From Pelomonas sp966111775 (GTDB lineage Bacteria > Pseudomonadota > Gammaproteobacteria > Burkholderiales > Burkholderiaceae_C), in the NCBI GenBank assembly GCA_966111775.1, contig CBHWBD010000204.1:1-9368 (forward strand): a DNA stretch of 9,368 nucleotides, in the 5' to 3' direction. The notes beneath the pieces were generated by a model. That model was not told the origin of the DNA. It ran no database searches and worked only from the letters and a program-made list of their open reading frames with translations. Below are positions 1 to 7,047 of this stretch, one piece after another. Both the position numbers and the translations under genes were made by a program. The stretch's first letter is position 1; each line of letters starts with the position of its first letter.

Positions 1-2306
1 ACGTGATGACGCCCGAGTTCGGCGCCGCCAGCCAGCTCGAGAAGATCGACATGCTGGACTTCGCCGAGTTCGTCGCCATCAACAAGTTCGACCGCAAGGG
101 CTCGCTCGACGCCCTGCGCGATGTGTCCAAGCAGGTGCAGCGCAACCGCGAAGCCTTCACGGTGATGCCGGACACCATGCCCGTCTTCGGCACCATGGCC
201 AGCCGCTTCAATGACGACGGCGTGACGGCGCTCTACCAGGCGCTCAAGCTGCGCCTGGCCGAGCTGGGCCTGAAGTTCAGCGAAGGCCGCCTGCCGCGCG
301 TCGACACCCGCCACAGCACCCACCAAACCCCCATCGTGCCGGCGGCGCGCGTGCGCTACCTGGCCGACATCAGCGACACCGTGCGCGCCTACAAGGGCCG
401 CGCCCGCAAGCAGGCAGCCCTGGCCCGTGAGATCCAGCAGCTGGAAGCCAGCAGCGCGATGCTGCTGGCCGCCAACCCCGACAAGAACGGCGCCCGTACC
501 GCGCTTGGCGATCTGGCCGAGCAGCGCAAGGCCAGACTCGACGGCGACGCTCGTCAACTGCTGCAGCAGTGGCCCGACATGGTCAAGGCCTATGCCGGCG
601 ACGAGTACGTCGTGAAGATCCGCGACAAGGAGATCCGCACCGCCCTGGTCACGCAAAGCCTCTCGGGCACCAAGATCCGCAAGGTCGTGCTGCCGGGCTA
701 TGAATGCCATGGCGAGCTGCTGAAGTGGTTGATGCTGGAGAACGTGCCCGGCAGCTTCCCCTACGCCGCCGGCGTGTTCGCCTTCAAGCGCGAGGGCGAG
801 GACCCGACCCGCATGTTCGCCGGCGAAGGCGATGCCTTCCGCACCAACCGCCGCTTCAAGCTGGTCAGCGAGGGCATGCCCGCCAAGCGCCTGTCCACGG
901 CCTTCGACTCGGTGACGCTGTACGGCGCCGACCCGGCGCCGCGGCCCGACATCTACGGCAAGGTGGGCAACTCCGGCGTCAGCATCGCGACGCTGGACGA
1001 CATGAAGGTGCTGTACGACGGCTTCGATCTGTGCAGCCCGACCACCTCGGTGTCCATGACCATCAATGGCCCGGCGCCCAGCATCCTGGCCATGTTCATG
1101 AACACGGCCGTCGACCAGAACCTCGCCAAGTTCAAGGCCGACAACGGCCGCGAGCCGACCGCCGACGAGGCCGCCAAGATCAAGGACTGGGTGCTGGCCA
1201 ATGTGCGCGGCACCGTGCAGGCCGACATCCTGAAGGAAGACCAGGGCCAGAACACCTGCATCTTCTCGACCGAGTTCAGCCTGAAGGTGATGGGCGACAT
1301 TGCCCAGTACTTCGTGCACCACAACGTGCGCAACTTCTACTCGGTCTCCATCAGCGGGTACCACATCGCCGAGGCCGGTGCCAACCCCATCAGCCAGTTG
1401 GCCTTTACGCTGAGCAACGGTTTCACCTTTGTCGAGGCGTATCTGGCGCGCGGCATGCACATTGACGACTTCGCGCCCAACCTCAGCTTCTTCTTCAGCA
1501 ACGGCATGGACCCGGAGTACACCGTGATGGGCCGCGTGGCGCGCCGCATCTGGGCCGTGGCGATGAAGGAGAAGTACGGTGCCAATGAGCGCAGCCAGAA
1601 GCTCAAGTACCACATCCAGACCTCGGGCCGCAGCCTGCATGCGCAGGAAATCCAGTTCAACGACATCCGCACCACCCTGCAGGCGCTGATCGCGATTTAC
1701 GACAACTGCAACAGCCTGCACACCAACGCGTTTGACGAAGCCATCACCACGCCGACGGAAGAATCCGTGCGCCGCGCGATGGCGATCCAGCTCATCATCA
1801 ACCGCGAATGGGGCCTGGCCAAGAACGAGAACCCGTCACAGGGCGCCTTCATCATTGAAGAGTTGACCGAACTGCTGGAAGAAGCCGTGCTGGCCGAGTT
1901 CGAGCGCATCGCCGAGCGCGGCGGCGTGCTGGGCGCGATGGAGACCGGCTACCAGCGCGGCCGCATCCAGGAAGAGTCCATGCACTACGAGATGCTCAAG
2001 CACACCGGCGAGTACCCCATCATCGGCGTCAACACCTTCCGCAACCCCAAGGGCGAGGCGGTACCTGAACACATCGAGCTGGCGCGTTCGACGGACGACG
2101 AGAAGCAGTCGCAGCTGACCCGCCTGGCCGAGTTCCAGCAGCGCCACGCCGCCGAATCGCCGGCCATGCTGGCGCGGCTGCAGCAGGCCGTCATCGAGAA
2201 CAGGAATGTGTTCGAGGTGCTGATGGACGCCGTCAGGGTTTGCTCGCTGGGTCAAATTACCGGCGCCCTGTTCGAGGTGGGTGGCCAGTACCGCCGCAGC
2301 ATGTAA
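1..2306 (+). CDS. icmF: Fused isobutyryl-CoA mutase IcmF, 5'-truncated by the window edge
   Basis: Adenosylcobalamin-dependent enzyme that interconverts isobutyryl-CoA and n-butyryl-CoA in the cytoplasm, carrying its own MeaB-like GTPase chaperone. The frame is open from the first base; numbering from the codon at base 3, 767 residues are visible. The start at the edge is not a real start. The G-domain tail holds the G4 motif NKFD at residues 27-30. A linker (about 90-210) leads to the mutase TIM barrel, and SISGYH (histidine at 454) is the conserved barrel histidine segment. Phe272 in RMFAGEG and Gln416 in GQNTCIF occupy the two positions that are Tyr and Arg in methylmalonyl-CoA mutases. 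An offset of 326 would make them F598 and Q742 of Cupriavidus IcmF as I recall its numbering, and gives a full length near 1093, the family norm. The DxHxxG cobalamin motif and Walker A lie upstream, unseen. Intact to its TAA; 37 bases separate it from the next gene. Confidence 0.95.
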   Translation, partial: VMTPEFGAASQLEKIDMLDFAEFVAINKFDRKGSLDALRDVSKQVQRNREAFTVMPDTMPVFGTMASRFNDDGVTALYQALKLRLAELGLKFSEGRLPRVDTRHSTHQTPIVPAARVRYLADISDTVRAYKGRARKQAALAREIQQLEASSAMLLAANPDKNGARTALGDLAEQRKARLDGDARQLLQQWPDMVKAYAGDEYVVKIRDKEIRTALVTQSLSGTKIRKVVLPGYECHGELLKWLMLENVPGSFPYAAGVFAFKREGEDPTRMFAGEGDAFRTNRRFKLVSEGMPAKRLSTAFDSVTLYGADPAPRPDIYGKVGNSGVSIATLDDMKVLYDGFDLCSPTTSVSMTINGPAPSILAMFMNTAVDQNLAKFKADNGREPTADEAAKIKDWVLANVRGTVQADILKEDQGQNTCIFSTEFSLKVMGDIAQYFVHHNVRNFYSVSISGYHIAEAGANPISQLAFTLSNGFTFVEAYLARGMHIDDFAPNLSFFFSNGMDPEYTVMGRVARRIWAVAMKEKYGANERSQKLKYHIQTSGRSLHAQEIQFNDIRTTLQALIAIYDNCNSLHTNAFDEAITTPTEESVRRAMAIQLIINREWGLAKNENPSQGAFIIEELTELLEEAVLAEFERIAERGGVLGAMETGYQRGRIQEESMHYEMLKHTGEYPIIGVNTFRNPKGEAVPEHIELARSTDDEKQSQLTRLAEFQQRHAAESPAMLARLQQAVIENRNVFEVLMDAVRVCSLGQITGALFEVGGQYRRSM

Positions 2307-2313
2307 GCGACCC

Positions 2314-2319
2314 TAGACT
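2314..2319 (+). promoter_or_regulatory. Putative -10 element (TAGACT) upstream of the M48 peptidase gene
   Basis: TAGACT, within CTAGACTCC at 2313-2321, matches TATAAT at four of six positions and lies in the 37-base gap after icmF. Transcription would begin near 2326, giving a leader of about 18 bases that holds the SD. No convincing -35 hexamer is seen 16-18 bases upstream, where the sequence is the GC-rich end of icmF. The same 7-mer recurs in two other intergenic sites in this window, which is the main reason to take it seriously. If real, the peptidase gene has a promoter of its own rather than depending only on icmF read-through. Confidence 0.4.
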
Positions 2320-2331
2320 CCGCCCAAACAC

Positions 2332-2339
2332 GGGAGGGG
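2332..2339 (+). promoter_or_regulatory. Strong Shine-Dalgarno site of the M48 peptidase gene
   Basis: GGGAGGGG ends four bases before the ATG at 2344 and fixes that codon as the start. The next in-frame ATG is nine codons in and has no comparable site. Confidence 0.75.
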
Positions 2340-2343
2340 TCTG

Positions 2344-4236
2344 ATGGATACACCGACTTTCGAGCGCATGGTCGCTCGGCTGGAGTCTGAAAGCGCAGAG
2401 CGGCCGGGCGCCTACCAGGCCAAGGTCGCGCTGCTGGCCCTGCTCGGCTTTGTGCTGCTGGCCCTCGTCGTCAGCATGTCGGGCCTGGGCCTGCTGCTGA
2501 TCGCCGGCGCCGGTGTCGCGCTGCTGATGACCGGCGGCAAGGCGCTGATCCTGCTGCTCAAGCTCGGCAAGCTGCTCTTCCTGCTGGCCATCCCGCTGTG
2601 GCTGCTGCTGAAGTCGTCCATGCAGGCGCTGTTCGTGCGCCTGCCCGCGCCCCAGGGCCGCGAGCTCGAGCGCAGCGAGGCGCCCGCCCTCTTCGACGCG
2701 ATGGACAGCATGCGCGAACGCATGCAGGGCCCGCGCTTCCACCACGTCCTCATCACCGACGACGTCAACGCCGCTGTCGTGCAGCGCCCCGCCTTCGGCC
2801 TGTTCGGCTGGCCGCGCAACTACCTGCTGCTGGGCCTGCCGCTGCTGGAGGCCATGACACCGGATGAAGCCCTGGCCGTCGTCGCCCACGAGTACGGCCA
2901 CCTCGCTGGTTCGCACGGCCGCTTCGGCGCCTTCATCTACCGGCTGCGCCTGACCTGGGGCACGGTCCAGGCCGTCACCAGCCAGTGGCCGGGCTGGGTG
3001 GGCGCCAGTGCGCGCAAGGCCCTGGGCTGGTACGTGCCCTACTTCAATGCCTACACCTTCGTACTGGCGCGGACCAATGAGTACCAGGCCGATCGCGCCA
3101 GCGCCGACCTGGTGGGCGCCGAGGTGGCGGCGCACGCGCTCAAGCGCGTCAACCTCGCCGCGCCGCGGCACGAAAGCTTCATGGACGACGTCGCCAACGG
3201 CGTGCGGGAAGCGCCTCAGCCGCCTGCAGACCTGACCCTGCGCTGGGCCGCCATCGCCGTCGACGCCCCGCCCGCCGACCAGGCGCGGGGCTGGCTGGAC
3301 CGGGCCCTGCAGCGCCTGCCCATGCCGCAGGACACCCACCCCGCCCTGCGCGACCGCCTGAAGGCGCTGGCCACCCGGGCCGACCTGGCGGAACTGCCGC
3401 CGCTGGCGCTGACCACCAGCGCCGCCCAGGCCTGGCTGGGCGCCGGCCTCGACGCCCTGCGCCAAAGCTTCGCCCGCGACTGGCTGGACCGCGTGAACCA
3501 ACCCTGGCGTGAACGCCATGCCGAGGTGCAGGCCGAGCGCGAGGAACTCGCGGGCCTGCTGGCCCTGGAATCGCCCGACCGTGACCAACAGCTGCGGAGC
3601 GCGTTGCTGCGCCAGCGCCTGGAGACGGGTTTCGACGCGGTGGCGGCGCTGGTGGACTTCAACGCCGCGCACCCCGGCGACGCCGTCGGCGTCTTCCACG
3701 AAGGCGTGGCGCGGCTGGAGGCCGGCGACGAGACCGGTCTGGCCCTGCTGGACCGCGCGATGACGCTGGATGCCGAATGCACCGGCCCGGCCTGCCAGCG
3801 CGCCTTCGCCTTCCTGAGCGAGCGCGGCGACGAGCGTGCCAAGCTCTACGTGGACCGCTTCCATCAGCGCGAGGAGCTGGAAGTGACGCGCCACCGGCAG
3901 GCCGTCGAGTTCAACGTCAAGCACGAGCTTCGCGCGCCCGACGAGCTGCCCGCCGAAGCACTGCAGCGCTGCCGCGAACTGATGGCCGCCCACCGCCAAC
4001 ACGTCGCCGAGGCCTACCTCGCCCGCCGCGTACTGCCGGCAGACCCGACCCTTGTGACCTATGTCGTCGCCGTGCGCCTGGACGCCATCAGCCGCCTGCT
4101 CGGCCGCGGCGAGAAGGTCGTCCAGCAGGTCTCGGCGCCGGACTGGCCCATGCCCTGCTTCTTCATCGTGCTGGAGAAGAACTACAAGCCGCTGCGCAAG
4201 CGCCTGCAGGCCCTGAGCGGCGTGCGGCTGCTCTAG
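2344..4236 (+). CDS. Membrane-anchored M48 family zinc metallopeptidase with long C-terminal region
   Basis: Predicted zinc endopeptidase of the HtpX/Ste24/Oma1 superfamily, probably acting in membrane-protein or envelope quality control (family-based inference; no substrate is evident). Length 630 residues. After a short charged N terminus there are two or three hydrophobic stretches at about 27-44, 48-62 and 67-89. The zinc site HEYGH is at 182-186 inside VVAHEYGHLAG, and the third ligand is Glu246 in NEYQAD, with Asp250 completing the family ExxxD pattern, so the active site looks intact. Residues from about 260 to 630 form a long helical, charged region; about 436-510 looks tetratricopeptide-like. 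That makes it much longer than HtpX (about 290 residues). It ends in tandem in-frame stops TAG TAG (4234-4239). The gene follows icmF by 37 bases and converges on the DUF4124 gene with 15 bases between stops. Not HtpX or BepA by architecture; a specific name is not justified. Confidence 0.9.
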   Translation: MDTPTFERMVARLESESAERPGAYQAKVALLALLGFVLLALVVSMSGLGLLLIAGAGVALLMTGGKALILLLKLGKLLFLLAIPLWLLLKSSMQALFVRLPAPQGRELERSEAPALFDAMDSMRERMQGPRFHHVLITDDVNAAVVQRPAFGLFGWPRNYLLLGLPLLEAMTPDEALAVVAHEYGHLAGSHGRFGAFIYRLRLTWGTVQAVTSQWPGWVGASARKALGWYVPYFNAYTFVLARTNEYQADRASADLVGAEVAAHALKRVNLAAPRHESFMDDVANGVREAPQPPADLTLRWAAIAVDAPPADQARGWLDRALQRLPMPQDTHPALRDRLKALATRADLAELPPLALTTSAAQAWLGAGLDALRQSFARDWLDRVNQPWRERHAEVQAEREELAGLLALESPDRDQQLRSALLRQRLETGFDAVAALVDFNAAHPGDAVGVFHEGVARLEAGDETGLALLDRAMTLDAECTGPACQRAFAFLSERGDERAKLYVDRFHQREELEVTRHRQAVEFNVKHELRAPDELPAEALQRCRELMAAHRQHVAEAYLARRVLPADPTLVTYVVAVRLDAISRLLGRGEKVVQQVSAPDWPMPCFFIVLEKNYKPLRKRLQALSGVRLL

Positions 4237-4251
4237 TAGTGCGCGCCAGCT

Positions 4252-4806
4252 TTACTGCCCGCGGCAGCGCTGCTCGAAAGCCGCCGCCAGGCGCTCCAGG
4301 TCGGCGCGCTCGCCGGCGTTCATCTCGGCCTCGCGCAGGCGGCGGCTGCGGATGTTGTTGCGCAGCTCCACGCATTGCGCGAACTCGCGCTCCTGCCGGG
4401 CCTTGGCCAGGGCCACGGCGCGGCGCTCCTGCAGCGACCGCGAACGCGCGTCTTCCATCAGCTGGTTGACCTTCTCGTTGGCCTCCTGCTCCTCGGCGTA
4501 GCAGTCGCGCTGGTAGCGGTAGTCGAGCTGCTGGCGCGTCGTCTCGTCGGTGCTGCCGTCGTTGTTGGCCTGGTTCAGCTGCTCGCGCAGGCGCAGGCAG
4601 CGCGTGCTCATGAACTGGCTGGCCTCCGGCGCCTTGGGGCCGGTGCGGGCGATCTGCGTGGACTCGGCTTCCGGGCAGGGGCGGTCGCTGAAGGCCGTCG
4701 TGCCGTCCGGCTTGCGGCATTTGTAGACGCCACCGCCATCGGCCCAGGCCATGCCGGCCAGCGACAGCAGGACCAGCGCGGCCCAGCCCCGGCGTGCGTG
4801 GATCAC
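4252..4806 (-). CDS. Secreted DUF4124-domain protein, six cysteines, coiled-coil C terminus
   Basis: Function unknown; DUF4124 proteins are small exported proteins common in beta- and gammaproteobacteria. I choose the GTG at 4806-4804: it has GGGAG eight bases upstream (4819-4815) and overlaps the ankyrin gene's TGA as GTGA, which signals translational coupling. It yields 184 residues. Residues 1-22 are a signal peptide (basic HARR, hydrophobic core, AWA before Asp23). The DUF4124 core spans about 26-45, with VYKC, the DG turn and the FSDRPCP end. Six cysteines remain after cleavage (30, 44, 70, 102, 145, 181), so disulfides in the periplasm are plausible. From about 103 to 182 the protein is highly charged and helical, probably coiled coil. 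A longer open frame extends to 5619, but that part is only the ankyrin gene read in another phase. Confidence 0.87.
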   Translation of the reverse strand: MIHARRGWAALVLLSLAGMAWADGGGVYKCRKPDGTTAFSDRPCPEAESTQIARTGPKAPEASQFMSTRCLRLREQLNQANNDGSTDETTRQQLDYRYQRDCYAEEQEANEKVNQLMEDARSRSLQERRAVALAKARQEREFAQCVELRNNIRSRRLREAEMNAGERADLERLAAAFEQRCRGQ

Positions 4807-5699
4807 AGCTTCTGCTCCCGGTCGCTGCTGCTGCCGTAACGGCGCTTGTAGCGGAACTTCTCGAAGTATTCGCGTGCAGTCAGCCCGTCCGCGTTGCGCG
4901 CCGCCTTGGGGGCGCCGGCCGCAATCAGCGTGTCGATGATGGCGTCCGAGCTGCCGACCGCGGCCAGGTGCAGGGGCGTGTTGCCCTGCCGGTCCTGGGT
5001 GAAGACGGAGGCCTGCAGGCGGACCAGCTCCGCCACCGCGTCGTGCCGACCTTCCTCGACGGCCCAGTGCAGGGCGGTGCGGCCCTGGTCGTCCAGCGCG
5101 TTGATGTCGGCACCGGCCGACACCAGGGGGCCGATGGACTTCAGCGCGGCGTAGTGGATGGGCAGGCGGCCACCGCCGTCGGGCGCGTTGATGTTCAGGC
5201 CGCGCGAGGTCAGGAACACCAGCGTCTGTGCGTCGACGCCATTGCGCGCCGCCAGGTGCATGATGCCGACGCGGTTGGGCGTCTGCTGATTGGGGTCGAG
5301 CTTGAGCTCCTCGATGAAGAACTTCATCCGGTCCAGCGTCGGCTTGGCCGCCGCCTGCTGCAGCAGCGTGCCCTTGTCCAGGGCACCGACATTGCGCGGC
5401 TCGGCGCCGTGCTTCACCATCCAGCGCAGGGCCGGGATGCTGCCCGAGCCGGCGTTGTCGTAGAGCAGGCGGTTCATGCCGACGGCGCCGACGCGCGCGG
5501 CCGTCCTGTCCAGGTCGATCATGCCGCTGGCATCGGCCATGCCGCCCATCAGCATCATCTCGCGCAGCTCGGGCCCGAGGCCGGCCACGTCCTGCGTACT
5601 GCGCCGCGCCATGCTGCACCAGGTCAGCAGCGAGATGGTGACGACCAAGGCCGCCGCCCGCAGGCCGATGCCCAGCCAGTTGATGCCGTCCCGCTCCAC
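4803..5699 (-). CDS. Membrane-anchored ankyrin-repeat protein
   Basis: Protein of 298 residues with one N-terminal membrane segment (about 15-29) and a C-terminal ankyrin domain; a protein-interaction role is likely, but the partner is unknown. Clear repeats begin at about 143 (MHLAARNG), 177 (LPIHYAA), 206 (TALHWAVEEG) and 239 (TPLHLAAVGS), with a degenerate one before 140 (around 82-138). The loop glycines at 206, 239 and 272 are spaced by 33, the ankyrin period; the preceding unit (177-206) is only 29 long, so one helix is shortened. The start is the GTG at 5699-5697, supported by AGGGAG at 5711-5706, six bases upstream. The cysteine at 28 follows LTW, a poor lipobox, so I read this as a signal anchor rather than a lipoprotein. 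It is the first gene of an operon with the secreted DUF4124 protein, which suggests both may act at or outside the inner membrane. Confidence 0.9.
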   Translation of the reverse strand: MERDGINWLGIGLRAAALVVTISLLTWCSMARRSTQDVAGLGPELREMMLMGGMADASGMIDLDRTAARVGAVGMNRLLYDNAGSGSIPALRWMVKHGAEPRNVGALDKGTLLQQAAAKPTLDRMKFFIEELKLDPNQQTPNRVGIMHLAARNGVDAQTLVFLTSRGLNINAPDGGGRLPIHYAALKSIGPLVSAGADINALDDQGRTALHWAVEEGRHDAVAELVRLQASVFTQDRQGNTPLHLAAVGSSDAIIDTLIAAGAPKAARNADGLTAREYFEKFRYKRRYGSSSDREQKL

Positions 5700-5714
5700 T
5701 CGTCTCTCCCTGCT

Positions 5715-5720
5715 TTTCTA
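5715..5720 (-). promoter_or_regulatory. Weak -10-like element (TAGAAA) upstream of the ankyrin gene
   Basis: On the minus strand CTAGAAA lies 15 bases before the GTG start and matches TATAAT at four of six positions. It sits so close to the SD (5711-5706) that the predicted transcription start would fall at or within it, and no -35 hexamer is apparent, so this is only a candidate. Confidence 0.22.
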
Positions 5721-5757
5721 GGCAGCGCGGATTGTGCAGCAGCCCTTTTTCCCCAAG

Positions 5758-5769
5758 CTTGCCGGCAAG
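5758..5769. repeat. 12-bp perfect palindrome CTTGCCGGCAAG
   Basis: A perfect inverted repeat lies in the 105-base gap between the diguanylate cyclase stop and the ankyrin start, about 60 bases upstream of the latter. It has no loop and no following T tract, so it resembles an operator half-site pair more than a terminator. No family assignment is possible. Confidence 0.3.
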
Positions 5770-5783
5770 TCGAGGCCCACCTC

Positions 5784-5789
5784 TAGACT
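5784..5789 (+). promoter_or_regulatory. Orphan -10-like TAGACT pointing into the diguanylate cyclase gene
   Basis: CTAGACTCC at 5783-5791 is identical to the element before the M48 peptidase gene (2313-2321). On the plus strand nothing downstream is a credible gene start; transcription from here would run antisense into the 3' end of the diguanylate cyclase gene. It may be an antisense promoter, a relic, or chance. Confidence 0.25.
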
Positions 5790-5803
5790 CCCCTGAAACG
5801 GGG
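5790..5803 (-). terminator. Small GC hairpin after the diguanylate cyclase stop
   Basis: CCCC (5790-5793) can pair with GGGG (5800-5803) around a six-base loop, directly after the TGA stop at 5807-5805. There is no U tract on the minus-strand side, so it is at best a weak or factor-dependent terminator, or a 3'-end stabilising hairpin. Confidence 0.25.
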
Positions 5804-5804
5804 G

Positions 5805-6956
5805 TCAGGACGCCAGCACGACACGGTCGCGCCCGCCGCGCTTGGCCTCATAGAGGGCCGCGTCGGCACGGCTGAACAGGGCTTCGGGCGCCTCCTCGGG
5901 GCCGAGGGCGTGGGCGACGCCGACGCTGACCGTCACCGCCAACGGACCGGCCGCCGTCTGGAAGGCCTGGCCGCCGATGGCTTCGCGCAGCCGCTCGCCC
6001 AAGCGCAGCTCGCCGCCGGATTCGGGGTTCAACCAGATGACGGCGAACTCCTCGCCGCCCAGGCGCACGGCCAGGTCCAGTGGCCGCAGCGCTTCATGCA
6101 GGCGCGCGCCGACGCCGCTGAGCACGGCATCGCCGACGGCATGACCGTGGGTGTCGTTGATGCGCTTGAAGTGGTCCACGTCCAGCACGGCCAGCAGCGG
6201 CGGCCGCGGCGCGCCGCGACTGAGCAGGCGGCGCAGGCGCTCGTCGAAGCCGCGCCGGTTCAGCAGGCCGGTCAGCACGTCGATCTCGATGAGGCGCTCG
6301 ATCTGGCGCAGGGCGCGGTCCTGCAGCAGCAACAGCATGGCCAGGGCCTGGCCGATGAGCAGGGCGATGACGGCGAGCAGGCCGACCGAGTTGTATTGCG
6401 TCAGTTCGGCGCGGTTCTCGGCCACCAGGGGCGAGATGGCGATGCCGCGCGCGATCTCGATGACTGCGGTGACGATGAGGTCGAGGGCCAGCAGGCCCAG
6501 AGGAAAGCCGCGCTGCTCCCGCCAGGCACGCAGGGCGGCATGGGCGGCCGGCATGGTCAGCGCGGCGGCGGCCAGCATGGTCAATGTCAGCGACGGCCAG
6601 AACTGGCCCGTCCAGGCCGTCAGCACGAAAGAGGCGGTGCAGACCAGCCCCGTGAACAGCAGCGGCCAGCGCCAGCGCAGCGGCAGACCGAGATAGACGC
6701 GCAGGCCCAGCAGCACCATCAGCGCGGAGAACAGGCTGCCGAAATGCCCCACCACCCAGAAGGTGCGCGGGGCGTCCAGGGCGATGAGGGCCACCCGGGC
6801 CGCCTGGGTCAGCGCCGCGGCAGCGAAGGCCCCGGCCCAGAACCACAGCGCGCGCTCACCCTTCAGATGCCAGGCACCGCCGAGCGTGGCCAGGGCCAGC
6901 ATCGTGGTGACGAGCTGGAAAACGCGCAGCAGCGTGTCGGCGTGCAGGGGTTCCAT
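5805..6956 (-). CDS. Diguanylate cyclase, seven-TM sensor region plus GGDEF domain
   Basis: Makes cyclic di-GMP from two GTP, controlling the motile-sessile switch and related outputs. Of 383 residues, about 1-215 hold seven hydrophobic segments (near 10-29, 36-58, 66-90, 97-116, 120-142, 152-171, 190-214) with no recognised sensor signature. A short helix leads to the GGDEF domain, which opens with DVLTGLLNRRGFD at about 225-237. Asp259 in LDVDHFKRIND is the first metal-ligand position. The active-site loop is GGEEF at 300-304, an active variant in known cyclases. RPLD at 291-294, exactly five residues before it, is an intact I-site, so product inhibition is expected. The C terminus has the usual ADAALYEAKRGGRD ending. 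ATG start at 6956; no good SD precedes it, so the start is less certain than the frame. There is no EAL domain. It lies 94 bases downstream of the lytic transglycosylase gene, with an operator-like palindrome in that gap. Confidence 0.95.
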   Translation of the reverse strand: MEPLHADTLLRVFQLVTTMLALATLGGAWHLKGERALWFWAGAFAAAALTQAARVALIALDAPRTFWVVGHFGSLFSALMVLLGLRVYLGLPLRWRWPLLFTGLVCTASFVLTAWTGQFWPSLTLTMLAAAALTMPAAHAALRAWREQRGFPLGLLALDLIVTAVIEIARGIAISPLVAENRAELTQYNSVGLLAVIALLIGQALAMLLLLQDRALRQIERLIEIDVLTGLLNRRGFDERLRRLLSRGAPRPPLLAVLDVDHFKRINDTHGHAVGDAVLSGVGARLHEALRPLDLAVRLGGEEFAVIWLNPESGGELRLGERLREAIGGQAFQTAAGPLAVTVSVGVAHALGPEEAPEALFSRADAALYEAKRGGRDRVVLAS

Positions 6957-6985
6957 CGTGAGCTGGGTTCAACCGCGACGAGCAC

Positions 6986-6997
6986 GATGCCCGCATC
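6986..6997. repeat. Short inverted repeat GATGC-CC-GCATC
   Basis: Five-base arms around two bases in the leader of the diguanylate cyclase gene, 30-41 bases before its ATG. Together with the neighbouring CCGGCCGG it could fold the 5' untranslated region. The arms are short and the composition is GC-rich, so chance is likely. Confidence 0.2.
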
Positions 6998-7019
6998 CGG
7001 CCGGCCCGTCGACAGGCCA

Positions 7020-7031
7020 GGCGGGCCCGCC
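7020..7031. repeat. 12-bp perfect palindrome GGCGGGCCCGCC
   Basis: Perfect self-complementary GC block in the gap between the transglycosylase and diguanylate cyclase genes, directly abutting the GTGA-N6-TCAC palindrome at 7030-7047. It could form the second stem of a transcript-ending structure or arise from base composition alone. Confidence 0.25.
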
Positions 7032-7047
7032 GTGATTGATCTCACGG
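7030..7047. promoter_or_regulatory. CRP-like operator candidate CCGTGA-N6-TCACGG
   Basis: Perfect six-base inverted repeat with a six-base spacer. The core GTGA-N6-TCAC is the pattern recognised by CRP-family regulators (consensus TGTGA-N6-TCACA). Its centre is about 82 bases upstream of the diguanylate cyclase ATG. It also starts only three bases after the transglycosylase stop, so it could instead be a stem-loop at the end of that transcript, although no U tract follows. CRP-family proteins that respond to cyclic di-GMP exist (Xanthomonas Clp, Burkholderia Bcam1349), which makes feedback conceivable but unproven. Confidence 0.35.

Noticed and set aside
2257..4002. Long minus-strand open frame (581 codons) opposite the M48 gene
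   Set aside because: Composition is the Gln/Ala/Gly/Arg-rich pattern of an antisense frame in GC-rich DNA; it matches no family I recognise, while the plus-strand frame has a complete M48 active site and a strong SD.
4807..5619. Possible ankyrin-phase extension of the DUF4124 protein to 455 residues
   Set aside because: The extra N-terminal part is the ankyrin gene read in another frame; the GTG at 4806 gives a proper signal peptide and has an SD.
5741..5754. T5 run flanked by C/G runs as an intrinsic terminator
   Set aside because: No stem of useful length precedes the T run on the plus strand, and no plus-strand gene ends nearby; on the minus strand it is an A run.
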